Translations under genes and position numbers: made by a program
The notes under the pieces: model-generated
What the model was told of the DNA's origin: nothing
Databases searched by the model: none
What the model saw: the letters and a program-made list of their open reading frames with translations, nothing else
Assembly (NCBI RefSeq): GCF_014697025.1
Contig: NZ_JACJRC010000026.1
Span: forward strand, 1-64,000
Length of the DNA stretch: 64,000 bases
Reading direction: 5' to 3'
Origin: Alkalinema sp. FACHB-956
GTDB taxonomy: Bacteria; Cyanobacteriota; Cyanobacteriia; Leptolyngbyales; Leptolyngbyaceae
Shown here: piece after piece, positions 8,447-16,011 of the stretch
How the letters are laid out: every line of letters begins with the position of its first letter
How positions within the stretch are numbered: position 1 is the stretch's first letter

Positions 8447-8838
8447 AACATCTTCATAACATCTAGGAGGCGTAAACTTTAAAGTGCTCTTTCTAAGATC
8501 CTAATGCATCGGTAGAGGAGCGCTTTCAACTAGCTTTTGTACCATTTTAGAGCAAGTGACAGATTCTAGAGTTAGTTTTTTATTCAAATTTGTATCTTAA
8601 ATACTTGTATTGGGAGTAAGACTATGAAATACTCCCATTCAATTCACCTGTAACTATTTCCAATGCTTATGGAGTGAGTGTAAAAATTCAGTTATTTTTT
8701 ATTTCAGAGTCTCCCGATCGATTTGCCGAGTAGACCTCTGCTGCAAATTTAGCCTCTTCAGTTAGGCTTTTAGCCCTCTTCACTCACAGCCGTATCAGTA
8801 TTCGTTCAATTACCTTAGTTTCTAAAGGAAAATTCACC
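8447..8838. other. Divergent intergenic region (MBL-like / GST)
   Basis: A 392-base spacer between two divergently transcribed genes, AT-rich, presumably holding both promoters. I see no gene, strong hairpin or repeat in it. The GST gene at its right end has the ribosome-binding site AAAGGAAAA before ATG 8839. Confidence 0.5.
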
Positions 8839-9531
8839 ATGGCAACATTAGAACTCTACTTTGCAAAGGTTTCAACGTTTTCTCAACGTACGCGCGTCGT
8901 TCTCCTGGAAAAGGGGATTGCCTTTACTCCCATTGAGGTGGATTTTCAAAATAAATCACCAGAGTTTTTACAGATTTCTCGGTATGGCAAAGTGCCAGCT
9001 ATTCAGCATGGAGAAGTTAGGCTCTATGAATCTTCAATCATTAATGAGTACCTAGAAGAAGTATTTCCAGACCCAGCACTGCTTCCGAAATCCCCTGCCC
9101 AGAGAGCGATCGCGCGGATTTGGATCGACTATGCCAACACTCGTTTTGTGCCCGCTTTTACTAAGTTGCTGCGGGGAAAGAACAGCGAAGAACAGGAACA
9201 AGGGCGGCGAGAACTACTCGAATCGCTGCTCTATTTAGAGCAGGAAGGGTTTGCTAAACTGTCAGGTCATGGGCCTTATTGGTTGGGCGAGCACCTTAGC
9301 TTGATTGATATCAGCCTCTATCCTTGGTTTGAGCGACTACCTGTGTTGGAACATTTTCGTCAGTTTAGCCTGCCAGATGAAACTCCTCATTTACAATCGT
9401 GGTGGCAGGAATTACAAAAACGCCCTTCCATTCAAGCCGTCGCTAATCCAGCTAGCTTGTATATTGAGCGATTTACTAAGATTTTGGGGAATGCCATACC
9501 GACGGTTCCAGTCCCTAATAATCCGCACTAA
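8839..9531 (+). CDS. Glutathione S-transferase family protein
   Basis: A 230-residue two-domain GST. The N-terminal thioredoxin-fold domain spans about 1-82, with the cis-Pro in KVPAIQHG (about 51-58) and the glutathione gamma-Glu-binding [12 protein letters not shown]. The helical C-terminal domain starts near 90 with [12 protein letters not shown]. The catalytic position carries no cysteine (VSTFSQRTR), unlike the paralogue at 50041, which has ACPYAHRTR. That suggests Ser/Thr-type conjugation chemistry or a loss of thiol-transferase activity. It is a monocistronic gene followed by a repeat array and a hairpin. Role unknown; thiol or xenobiotic handling linked to organosulfur metabolism is plausible. 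Confidence 0.88.
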   Translation: MATLELYFAKVSTFSQRTRVVLLEKGIAFTPIEVDFQNKSPEFLQISRYGKVPAIQHGEVRLYESSIINEYLEEVFPDPALLPKSPAQRAIARIWIDYANTRFVPAFTKLLRGKNSEEQEQGRRELLESLLYLEQEGFAKLSGHGPYWLGEHLSLIDISLYPWFERLPVLEHFRQFSLPDETPHLQSWWQELQKRPSIQAVANPASLYIERFTKILGNAIPTVPVPNNPH

Positions 9532-9532
9532 A

Positions 9533-9612
9533 GCTAGTGCATTCAGGCTAGTACATTTAGGCTGGTACATTTAGACTAGCACATTCAGGCTAGTGCATTC
9601 AGGCTAGTGCAT
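9533..9612. repeat. 14-bp tandem repeat array, about 5.7 copies
   Basis: GCTAGTGCATTCAG-like 14-bp units run head to tail at 9533, 9547, 9561, 9575, 9589 and 9603, with one to four differences per copy. The array starts immediately after the GST stop codon and ends just before a hairpin. Confidence 0.92.
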
Positions 9613-9619
9613 CACTGAA

Positions 9620-9651
9620 TTCTGGGCTCTTCCACGAGGAAGAACCCAGAA
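9620..9651 (+). terminator. Hairpin after the GST gene, possible terminator
   Basis: The arms TTCTGGGCTCTTCC (9620-9633) and GGAAGAACCCAGAA (9638-9651) pair over 14 bp with one G-U and a 4-base loop (ACGA). A short T run (CTTTTT) follows about 10 bases later, so termination is plausible but not textbook. Confidence 0.55.
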
Positions 9652-9756
9652 ATAAAGAAACTTTTTCGCTGGATTGAGTAGCATTTTTGCTTCCCTATTG
9701 TTTACTTCCTCTTACACCTGTTTACTTCCTCTTACACCGTCTTAGGAGCCCTCCCC

Positions 9757-10611
9757 ATGCAGCTCAGCTACTTTCCCTTCGAACGTCCTATCAGTCGCCG
9801 TAATTTTTTTGCAACAGCTACAGTGGCAACAGGATTTACCCTAGCCGTGCAACCCATTTCTGCCGAAGTGATTAAAACTGATGCGAAGGGCATAGTAGCA
9901 GGACCTGTGACGATTCCAGTCAAAGGGGGCACGATTCCTGCTTATCGATCTGTTCCTACCGAAGGCAACAATTTTCCGATCGTGTTAGTGATTCAAGAAA
10001 TTTTTGGGGTACATGAACATATTCAGGATATTACCCGTCGGTTGGCAAAGTTAGGCTATTTAGCGATCGCTCCAGAACTATTTGCACGGCAAGGAGATGT
10101 TTCTAAACTTAGCAATATTGATGACATTCGTAAAATTGTGAGTACGGTCCCTGATAACCAGGTCTTGACTGATCTGGATTCGACCGTGGATTGGGCCCTT
10201 CGATCGGCCAAAGGTGATGGCAACCGAGTTGGCATTACGGGTTTCTGCTGGGGAGGACGGATTACCTGGCTATATGCAGCTCATAATCCCAAAATCAAAG
10301 CAGGGGTTGCTTGGTATGGCCGCTTGGTGGGGAACGCCACAGAACTGACTCCTAAACATCCAGTGGATGTTGCTGCCAACCTAACAGTTCCTGTACTAGG
10401 GCTTTATGGGGGGCAGGATACAGGCATTCCATTAGAGACTGTGGAGCAACTCCGTGAGCAACTGAAATCGAGCCAGAGTAGATCGGAGGTTGTGGTCTAT
10501 CCTGATGCGCCCCATGCCTTTTTTGCTGATTATCGTTCCTCCTACCGTAAAGCTGATGCGCAGGATGGCTGGAAGCGGCTACAGGCATGGTTTAAGCAGC
10601 ATGGAGTTTGA
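9757..10611 (+). CDS. Exported dienelactone hydrolase family protein
   Basis: An alpha/beta hydrolase of the dienelactone hydrolase family, 284 residues. A twin-arginine motif (SRRNFFATA, 13-21) and a hydrophobic stretch to about 35 indicate Tat export. The catalytic triad is visible: Cys164 in the nucleophile elbow GFCWGG, Asp221 in GGQDTGIP, and His253 in DAPHAFF. The family cleaves dienelactones and other small esters or lactones. It has its own leader, with the sequence GGAGCCCTCCCC before ATG. It lies convergent to the TauD-type gene. Substrate unknown. Confidence 0.88.
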   Translation: MQLSYFPFERPISRRNFFATATVATGFTLAVQPISAEVIKTDAKGIVAGPVTIPVKGGTIPAYRSVPTEGNNFPIVLVIQEIFGVHEHIQDITRRLAKLGYLAIAPELFARQGDVSKLSNIDDIRKIVSTVPDNQVLTDLDSTVDWALRSAKGDGNRVGITGFCWGGRITWLYAAHNPKIKAGVAWYGRLVGNATELTPKHPVDVAANLTVPVLGLYGGQDTGIPLETVEQLREQLKSSQSRSEVVVYPDAPHAFFADYRSSYRKADAQDGWKRLQAWFKQHGV

Positions 10612-10860
10612 TCTGTTTGATTTAAACTTTTGATTTAAACTTTGGATTGAAACTAATGCTCAACTAATGCTCCCCGAGAATAGCGAGAATAGTAAAAATA
10701 GTACGATCGTAAAACCAACTACTCCCAATCTCTGGGCGGAATTACGATCGCACTATCAACGATGAAGTTCGCACAACTATGAAGTTCGCAGTTAAGAGCC
10801 CACGGCGATTAGAAACGCTAATTCTTAGGATTTCTAATGGCTTGAACTTTTTGCTAGCAG

Positions 10861-11727
10861 TTAAAATGGGCGGCTGCCTGCGAGACTCACCCGCTTCAAC
10901 ACTCGACGATAATGCGAATCGAAGGGTTCACGGTAATGTAGGGTTGCTTGATTATCCCAGTAAACGATATCCCCTACCGACCATTGATGCTGGTAATAAA
11001 ACTGTGGTTGATTGAGGTGTTTGCGCAACTTCGCAATCAATGCAGCGCCTTCCTCGGGTTCTAGCCCAACGACTTCCACCTCCGTCTCAGCCCCCAAGAA
11101 CAGAATTTTTTTGCCACTTTCTGGGTGGGTGCGGACTAGGGGATGGGGAAACACTGGGCTAATCAGCGGAATACTACGATCGTGTCGATATAACGGTGCA
11201 GGCTGGCTCCGATCGCGCACAAAAGGGTTATAGGTGATGAGCTTCAACTCAGCAATCTGCTCTTTGGTTGCATCATCCAGAGTTTCATAGGCTAGATTTA
11301 AATTCAACCAGTAGGTATTACCCCCCACGGGAGGAATTTCTTCCGCATACAAGAGGGAGCCACTCGACGGATAGGGCGTCCAATGATGATCGGCATGAAA
11401 AGATAATTCACCGGTTCCTGTATAGCCGCCTTCAATGTTAGCCACCGGAATAACGCGGGGGGTTACACCAGGTGCAGAAGCCAAAACGGGGGTTTCATCA
11501 GAGGGAACAAAGAGATCACCAAAATAGGTTGCAAAATTAAAGAGCTGATCATCGGTGAGTTTTTGATCTTTAAAGATCAGAATATGTCGATCGCGCAGGG
11601 CTTGCTTGAGTTGCAGAATCACCTCGGGCGGCACGGGACGACTCACATCTAATCCTCTGATCACTGCACCTAGGGGAGCTTCTAAGGGCTGAATCTGGAG
11701 TTCATCACGAATTAATGTCGTCGTCAT
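10861..11727 (-). CDS. tauD: TauD/TfdA-family Fe(II)/2-oxoglutarate dioxygenase, taurine dioxygenase-like
   Basis: A non-haem iron oxygenase of 288 residues. Iron ligands are His111 and Asp113 (FHADHHW) and His264 (ATLHYRE); the 2-oxoglutarate-binding Arg is probably Arg274 or Arg275. The N-terminus (GAVIRGLDVSRPV) and the HPLVRTHPESGKK block match TauD. TauD hydroxylates taurine next to sulfur, giving aminoacetaldehyde and sulfite. ATG 11727 is chosen over a GTG ten codons upstream because AGGA lies at a suitable distance. It is a stand-alone gene, not in the taurine-type ABC operon at 27964-30778. Alkylsulfonate or sulfate-ester substrates are possible. Confidence 0.88.
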   Translation of the reverse strand: MTTTLIRDELQIQPLEAPLGAVIRGLDVSRPVPPEVILQLKQALRDRHILIFKDQKLTDDQLFNFATYFGDLFVPSDETPVLASAPGVTPRVIPVANIEGGYTGTGELSFHADHHWTPYPSSGSLLYAEEIPPVGGNTYWLNLNLAYETLDDATKEQIAELKLITYNPFVRDRSQPAPLYRHDRSIPLISPVFPHPLVRTHPESGKKILFLGAETEVEVVGLEPEEGAALIAKLRKHLNQPQFYYQHQWSVGDIVYWDNQATLHYREPFDSHYRRVLKRVSLAGSRPF

Positions 11728-12714
11728 AGTTTTCAATCCTGAATGATTTTCTAACACAAATCTCAGACTTACAGGGAGACTTGCAGGGCTTAAGTACTGA
11801 ACAGCCCAGCAAAATTGAGCCGCAGGAGTATTTCATCAACTGCAAGCTCTATTGTTGCGAATGCAATGGTACAGCGGCTTGCGTAACGACAAGAAACAGA
11901 TGCAACGCCTGAAGCCTTTTCTGCTGTGGGTTGCTGTATCGATCAGTCAAGCAAAGGGCTGTAAATTTTGCCAACTATTTAGACTCAAGTTATTAGTTAT
12001 AGCAAAACATCAAACACTCAATTCTTCTTTCCAATCTTTTTAGAGAAGAAATAATTTTTAGAATTACCATGAATAACAGTTCCATACTCCCCCCCAAAAG
12101 ACAAGTAACAGGATATACATTTTTTCAATTTTGCGAATTCTTTAATCATCCTTTAGAGTGATTCATAATTTGTTTCTCACCGTCAGCTTGACGAACTTCT
12201 GTCGTCAGCCCATAGCATTACTCGATCCTCACAAAATAATTATTCATCTAGTGATTATCAATCAAAATTACAAAATATTATGAGAGCGTAAAATAACCCA
12301 CAGGATCAAGAACGTATTGACTGTGACATATAAAACGATCGTAGAGAGGACAGATAATTGCAGAAGGAACAGCATGAATGTTTACCAGGCTAAACGTCCA
12401 ATTGAAGAAGCACCTGAGTTCTAGTTTTTGTATAATTTTTTGTATGATAGATGATAGCCTCATCAACGAGGTGTAGTTTTCCGCACGCTTGAGTTATATA
12501 ATTCGGCTGATATGATGCTGATATGATAAGGTGCCTTTAGACAGGATCGTTGATCCTTAAAGAATTTCTGCCTGCAATTTCTGCCTACAAATTAGAATTC
12601 TACAAATTAGAATTCTTGTATTGGAATTCTTGCATTGTCCGATCGACTTTGATCCAGCTACTATCCAGCGACCTCTCTCTGTGTTATTTGACTTCACCAC
12701 CCTTTAATTGATCC
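11728..12714. other. AT-rich intergenic region of about 1 kb
   Basis: No convincing gene on either strand; the open frames present have no recognisable protein features. It holds a short duplicated stretch around 12585-12640 (CTACAAATTAGAATT units). Promoters for the divergent TauD-type and aldo/keto reductase genes must lie at its two ends. Confidence 0.5.
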
Positions 12715-13758
12715 ATGAAATATAACCAGCTTGGCAATAGTGATTTGAAGGTCTCAGAAATTTGTCTGGGAACTATGACCTTCGGCAATCAAAATACGAT
12801 CGACGAAGCACGCCAACAACTCGATTATGCCTTTGGTCGCGGTATTAATTTCCTAGATACCGCTGAAATGTATCCCGTGCCTCCCCAGGAGAAAACCTAC
12901 GGGATTACGGAAACCTTTGTAGGCGAGTGGTTAAAACATCAGCAGCGCGATCGAGTCATCGTAGCAACCAAACTGGTGGGTGCAGGCCGACCATTTACCT
13001 GGGTGCGGGGCGGCTCCAATCAGGTGAATCGTAGCAACATTGAAGCAGCCATTGATGCCAGTTTAAAGCGCCTGCAAACTGACTATGTCGATCTCTATCA
13101 AATTCACTGGCCCGATCGCTATGTTCCGACCTTTGGGCAAACGGTTTTTCATCCAGAACACGATCGGGATACCGTTCCCATTGCCGAACAGCTTGAAGTG
13201 TTTGCAGACATTATTAAAGCAGGCAAAGTCCGCTACATTGGTGTCAGCAACGAAACCCCCTGGGGAATTGCAACCTTTAGCCAAGTCGCGCAGCAACTCA
13301 ACCTACCCAAAATCATCTCGATTCAGAACGCCTACAATTTACTCAACCGAGTCTTTGATTCAGCCTTAGCGGAAGCCAGCTATCGAGAAAAGGTTGGCTT
13401 GTTAGCCTATAGTCCCTTAGCCTTTGGCTTTTTAACGGGGAAGCATTTGCCTGGGGCTACGGATCCCGGTGCAACCCGCATTTCTCTGTTTGAGAATTTC
13501 GGTCAGCGATATTTCAAACCTCGAGTGACGGCTGCTGTGGCCGAGTACGTTGAAATTGCCAAACGTCATAACCTGAGTCCCGCCCAACTCGCGATCGCCT
13601 TTGTCCGGAGTCGTTGGTTTGTTTCCAGTACGATCATTGGCGCAACTACGCTGGCACAACTTCAGGAAAACATTGATGCTATCAATGTCCATCTAGATGA
13701 CGCTATTCTGGCTGAGATTGAAGCGGTCCATGAAAAAATTCCCAATCCCGCACCATAG
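12715..13758 (+). CDS. Aldo/keto reductase (Tas-like)
   Basis: A 347-residue NADPH-dependent aldo/keto reductase. The tetrad is readable as Asp/Tyr in FLDTAEMYP, Lys in VATKLVG and His in YQIHWPD, and the C-terminal NADP-binding region contains STIIGATTLAQLQENI. The insert between DTAEMYP and the Lys (PPQEKTYGITETFVGEWLK) matches the Tas group. It could reduce the aldehydes produced by SsuD and TauD; this is inference from context. The next gene (DUF442) follows after 62 bases on the same strand. A second, shorter aldo/keto reductase lies at 42752. Confidence 0.92.
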   Translation: MKYNQLGNSDLKVSEICLGTMTFGNQNTIDEARQQLDYAFGRGINFLDTAEMYPVPPQEKTYGITETFVGEWLKHQQRDRVIVATKLVGAGRPFTWVRGGSNQVNRSNIEAAIDASLKRLQTDYVDLYQIHWPDRYVPTFGQTVFHPEHDRDTVPIAEQLEVFADIIKAGKVRYIGVSNETPWGIATFSQVAQQLNLPKIISIQNAYNLLNRVFDSALAEASYREKVGLLAYSPLAFGFLTGKHLPGATDPGATRISLFENFGQRYFKPRVTAAVAEYVEIAKRHNLSPAQLAIAFVRSRWFVSSTIIGATTLAQLQENIDAINVHLDDAILAEIEAVHEKIPNPAP

Positions 13759-13820
13759 TTTTGCAGGGTTATTTTTTTAACCGGTTCGACTTGAGTAGTT
13801 GATTTAGGAGCAGATATGTG

Positions 13821-14267
13821 ATGGTTAAGCGAATTAATCATGAGTTTAGTGTTGCAGGGCAAGTCACCCCCCATGATTTACAAGCTGCTGCACAGGATGG
13901 GTTTAAGTCAGTTTTTAATCTGCGTGCACCGGATGAACAGGGCTTTGTGGCAGATGAAGCGGATATTGCCGCAACTTTTGGTTTGAGCTATGGAAATGCA
14001 CCTTTAGTAACTGCCAGTGTAGATGAAGCCAGATTACTAGAAATTGTCGCTGAACTCGATCGCTTGCCCAAACCAACGTTGATTCACTGTGCAGGAGGAT
14101 TGCGGGCAACAGCGATCGCCCTTTTGAGTATTGCCCAACGCGGCGATCTAACCCCAGAACAAGCGATCGCCCAAGCCACAGAAGCAGGTTTTGATCTCAA
14201 CGCCAACCCCAAGTTAAAGCAGTTGCTAGAAGCTGTAATTGAACAGCGAGAAAAAGTTGCAACTTAA
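13821..14267 (+). CDS. DUF442 / beta-lactamase-hydrolase-like phosphatase-fold protein
   Basis: A 148-residue protein of the DUF442 (TIGR01244-type) family with a tyrosine-phosphatase-like fold. The signature HCAGGLRA contains Cys90 and Arg95. In several bacteria this domain is fused to a persulfide dioxygenase-like MBL domain (the Blh protein) and linked to sulfide metabolism; here it stands alone. ATG 13821 is used rather than the GTG just before it, with AGGAG upstream at 13806. It is probably co-transcribed with the aldo/keto reductase. The substrate is unknown. Confidence 0.8.
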   Translation: MVKRINHEFSVAGQVTPHDLQAAAQDGFKSVFNLRAPDEQGFVADEADIAATFGLSYGNAPLVTASVDEARLLEIVAELDRLPKPTLIHCAGGLRATAIALLSIAQRGDLTPEQAIAQATEAGFDLNANPKLKQLLEAVIEQREKVAT

Positions 14268-14304
14268 CAATCAATTTTTGGTTTGGTCGCTGGAGATTGT
14301 CTCG

Positions 14305-14613
14305 TTAGATTTCCAATAAATTGCAGTGTCGAATGATCAGTGATGCTGCTTCAGTAGCTTCATAGTATGAAGAATCGATCGTTAACTCTGAAGGAATCTC
14401 AGGATAGTCAAATGCGCTTTCCTCTATCAAACTCTTCAGTAGTTCTAATGATGTTAGTTTATTGAATTCTGTTCGAGATTTTTGCCCGATCCTTTCTTCT
14501 ATAATCTGCCAGGGGCAAGCGATTTCAACAAAGTGAACGCGCCCCCCTGCGCCTTCAATGCAGAAAAATGATTTGCATGGGGTGATTGGATGAAAAATCC
14601 TCAGATTGTTAAT
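14305..14613 (-). pseudogene. C-terminal remnant of a P-loop kinase (AAA_33-like)
   Basis: Reading the minus strand from just after a TGA at 14616-14614 to a TAA at 14307-14305 gives about 102 codons without an ATG. The translation contains GGRVHFVEIACPWQIIEERI, a later FDYPEIPSELTIDSS and EATEAASLIIRHC. That order (strand, ERxxxR-type helix, P-E-x-L-x-IDTS, EA..I) is the C-terminal half of small zeta-toxin/AAA_33-type kinases. The P-loop half is missing. This explains most of the otherwise empty 14268-14608 stretch. Identification is by pattern, not by alignment. Confidence 0.5.
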
Positions 14614-14854
14614 TCAATAGATTGTATTTCCGAATATCGCCGGGAATTACAATTGATGCATCAACTTGGGCGATCGCTGCCTGAATACGTGCCGTTTGCA
14701 TAGGAGTCTGCCATTGTGCCACGGTAGCCCACTCCTGTACAACGGTAAAATCGGTCGGATCATTTTGGTTTTGCAACAGTTCGTTAAACTGTAACGATTG
14801 CCAACTGACCGATAGCCCGTTCCGCTCGGATACTGACTTCCCGATCGGGATCAT
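14609..14854 (-). pseudogene. Fragment resembling an antibiotic-biosynthesis-monooxygenase (ABM) domain
   Basis: The frame encodes about 80 residues whose middle, NDPTDFTVVQEWATVAQWQT, resembles the second half of ABM-type ferredoxin-like domains (ND-P-x-F-x-x-x-E-x-W). The first strand-helix half of the domain is absent and the open frame runs 71 bases into the 3' end of the HEAT-repeat gene in another frame. I read it as a truncated ABM gene joined to the HEAT gene by a deletion. A frameshifted HEAT-ABM fusion is the alternative. Confidence 0.4.
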
Positions 14855-15770
14855 CTAAAGCCTGTTGGAGGGCTTGTAGAGCTAGGGGATCGCCCAGTTT
14901 GCCTAGACCGATCGCAGCTTCCTTGCGGACATCGGACACTGCATCAGTTAGTGCATGAATCAGAATTTCGAGGGTTTGTGCGATCGACTCGCTGGGAACG
15001 ACTTGGGCTTGCAATGCCTGAATCGCAAACCTCCGCACCTGCCAATCTTGATCCTGAATTGCTATGAGCAATCCGGGAATCGCTTCGGGAGCGGGATGCA
15101 AGGCCAGCGACTTCGCCGCATTACGGCGCACCTGCCAATCTTGATCCTGGCCCAATGCCTGGATTAACCAGGGCACGGCTTCATCACTGGCTAAATGCCC
15201 TAAAGTTAATGCGACTTCCCGTCGGACGGCATCCACGGGATCCTGGATCAGTGGCAAAATGGGTGGACAGCGATCGAGTTGATTTAAATACCGCAGGGTA
15301 ATCACTGCCGCTTCCCGCAGCTCCCAATTCGGGGCTGACAAAAAGGGCAAAATGTAGGGCAGCGCCTGCACATCATGGATCTTGCGCAACAAATACAACA
15401 CACTCAATTGCACAGTTGGCTGATTCTGTTGCAATCTGTCCAATAGTAATAACAAATGATCGGGCCTCACCAATTCACCCAAAGCCGACTGCGCCTCTTG
15501 CCGCACCTCAGCATCGGGCGATTGCAGGACATCCAGTAAGGCTGGAACCGCGATCGGATTAGCCAATTCCCAAAGCGCTGTTACCGCTAATTGCTGCACG
15601 ATCTCGTATTCATCCTGCAAAGCCTGAATCAAGGGTGCTACAGCCACTTCATCGCCCAAATGTTGCAGGGTTTTAATCGCGACCAAACGATCGCTCACTT
15701 CCGGCGATCGTAATTGTTCCAGCGCTTCTAGAACGTCTGGATCGCTTTCTAGCCCACCATGACCTAGCAT
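14784..15770 (-). CDS. HEAT-repeat protein
   Basis: A 328-residue all-helical protein built of about ten HEAT repeats of roughly 31 residues. Recurring features are VRREVALTLGHL, WQVRRNAAKSLA, WQVRRFAIQAL, VRKEAAIGLGKL and VSIRAERAIGQL. Such solenoids serve as scaffolds or chaperones and, in cyanobacteria, as bilin-lyase-like proteins; no catalytic motif is visible. It begins 7 bases after the stop of the AprB-like ferredoxin gene, so it is the fourth member of the SsuA-flavoprotein-ferredoxin operon. I infer an assembly or docking role for that redox pair. The 3' end overlaps an ABM-like remnant. Confidence 0.88.
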   Translation of the reverse strand: MLGHGGLESDPDVLEALEQLRSPEVSDRLVAIKTLQHLGDEVAVAPLIQALQDEYEIVQQLAVTALWELANPIAVPALLDVLQSPDAEVRQEAQSALGELVRPDHLLLLLDRLQQNQPTVQLSVLYLLRKIHDVQALPYILPFLSAPNWELREAAVITLRYLNQLDRCPPILPLIQDPVDAVRREVALTLGHLASDEAVPWLIQALGQDQDWQVRRNAAKSLALHPAPEAIPGLLIAIQDQDWQVRRFAIQALQAQVVPSESIAQTLEILIHALTDAVSDVRKEAAIGLGKLGDPLALQALQQALDDPDREVSIRAERAIGQLAIVTV

Positions 15771-15777
15771 CACTCAA

Positions 15778-16005
15778 TTACCTTAAGAGAAACGGAATCT
15801 GCACCGTAATTGCCTTCGTTGGACATTCCTTTTCGCAGGGAAGACAGAACCAACATTCGTCATATTTCATGTAAGCCTTACCTGTCTCAGGATTTTTAGC
15901 CAACACATCCAATGGACAAACATCAATGCACACGGTACATTTTTCCAAACACTTCGATTCATCCACCACCACCGGAACATCTACCCGTTGATTGGTTAAT
16001 GCCAT
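15778..16005 (-). CDS. Two-cluster [4Fe-4S] ferredoxin, AprB-like
   Basis: A 75-residue protein with eight cysteines for two [4Fe-4S] clusters: Cys19, 23, 26, 30 and Cys51, 54, 57, 61. The second motif (KAYMKYDECWFCLPCEKECP) is close to the corresponding part of AprB, the beta subunit of adenylylsulfate reductase, which passes electrons to the FAD of AprA. This protein lacks the C-terminal AprB tail. It starts 6 bases after the flavoprotein stop and is followed within 7 bases by the HEAT gene. It very likely forms an electron-transfer pair with the flavoprotein; direction and substrate are unknown. Confidence 0.9.
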   Translation of the reverse strand: MALTNQRVDVPVVVDESKCLEKCTVCIDVCPLDVLAKNPETGKAYMKYDECWFCLPCEKECPTKAITVQIPFLLR

Positions 16006-16011
16006 AACACC

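Noticed and set aside
9533-9612. Repeat array that at first sight could be a CRISPR array
   Set aside because: Units are 14 bp, directly adjacent with no unique spacers, and no cas genes are in the window.
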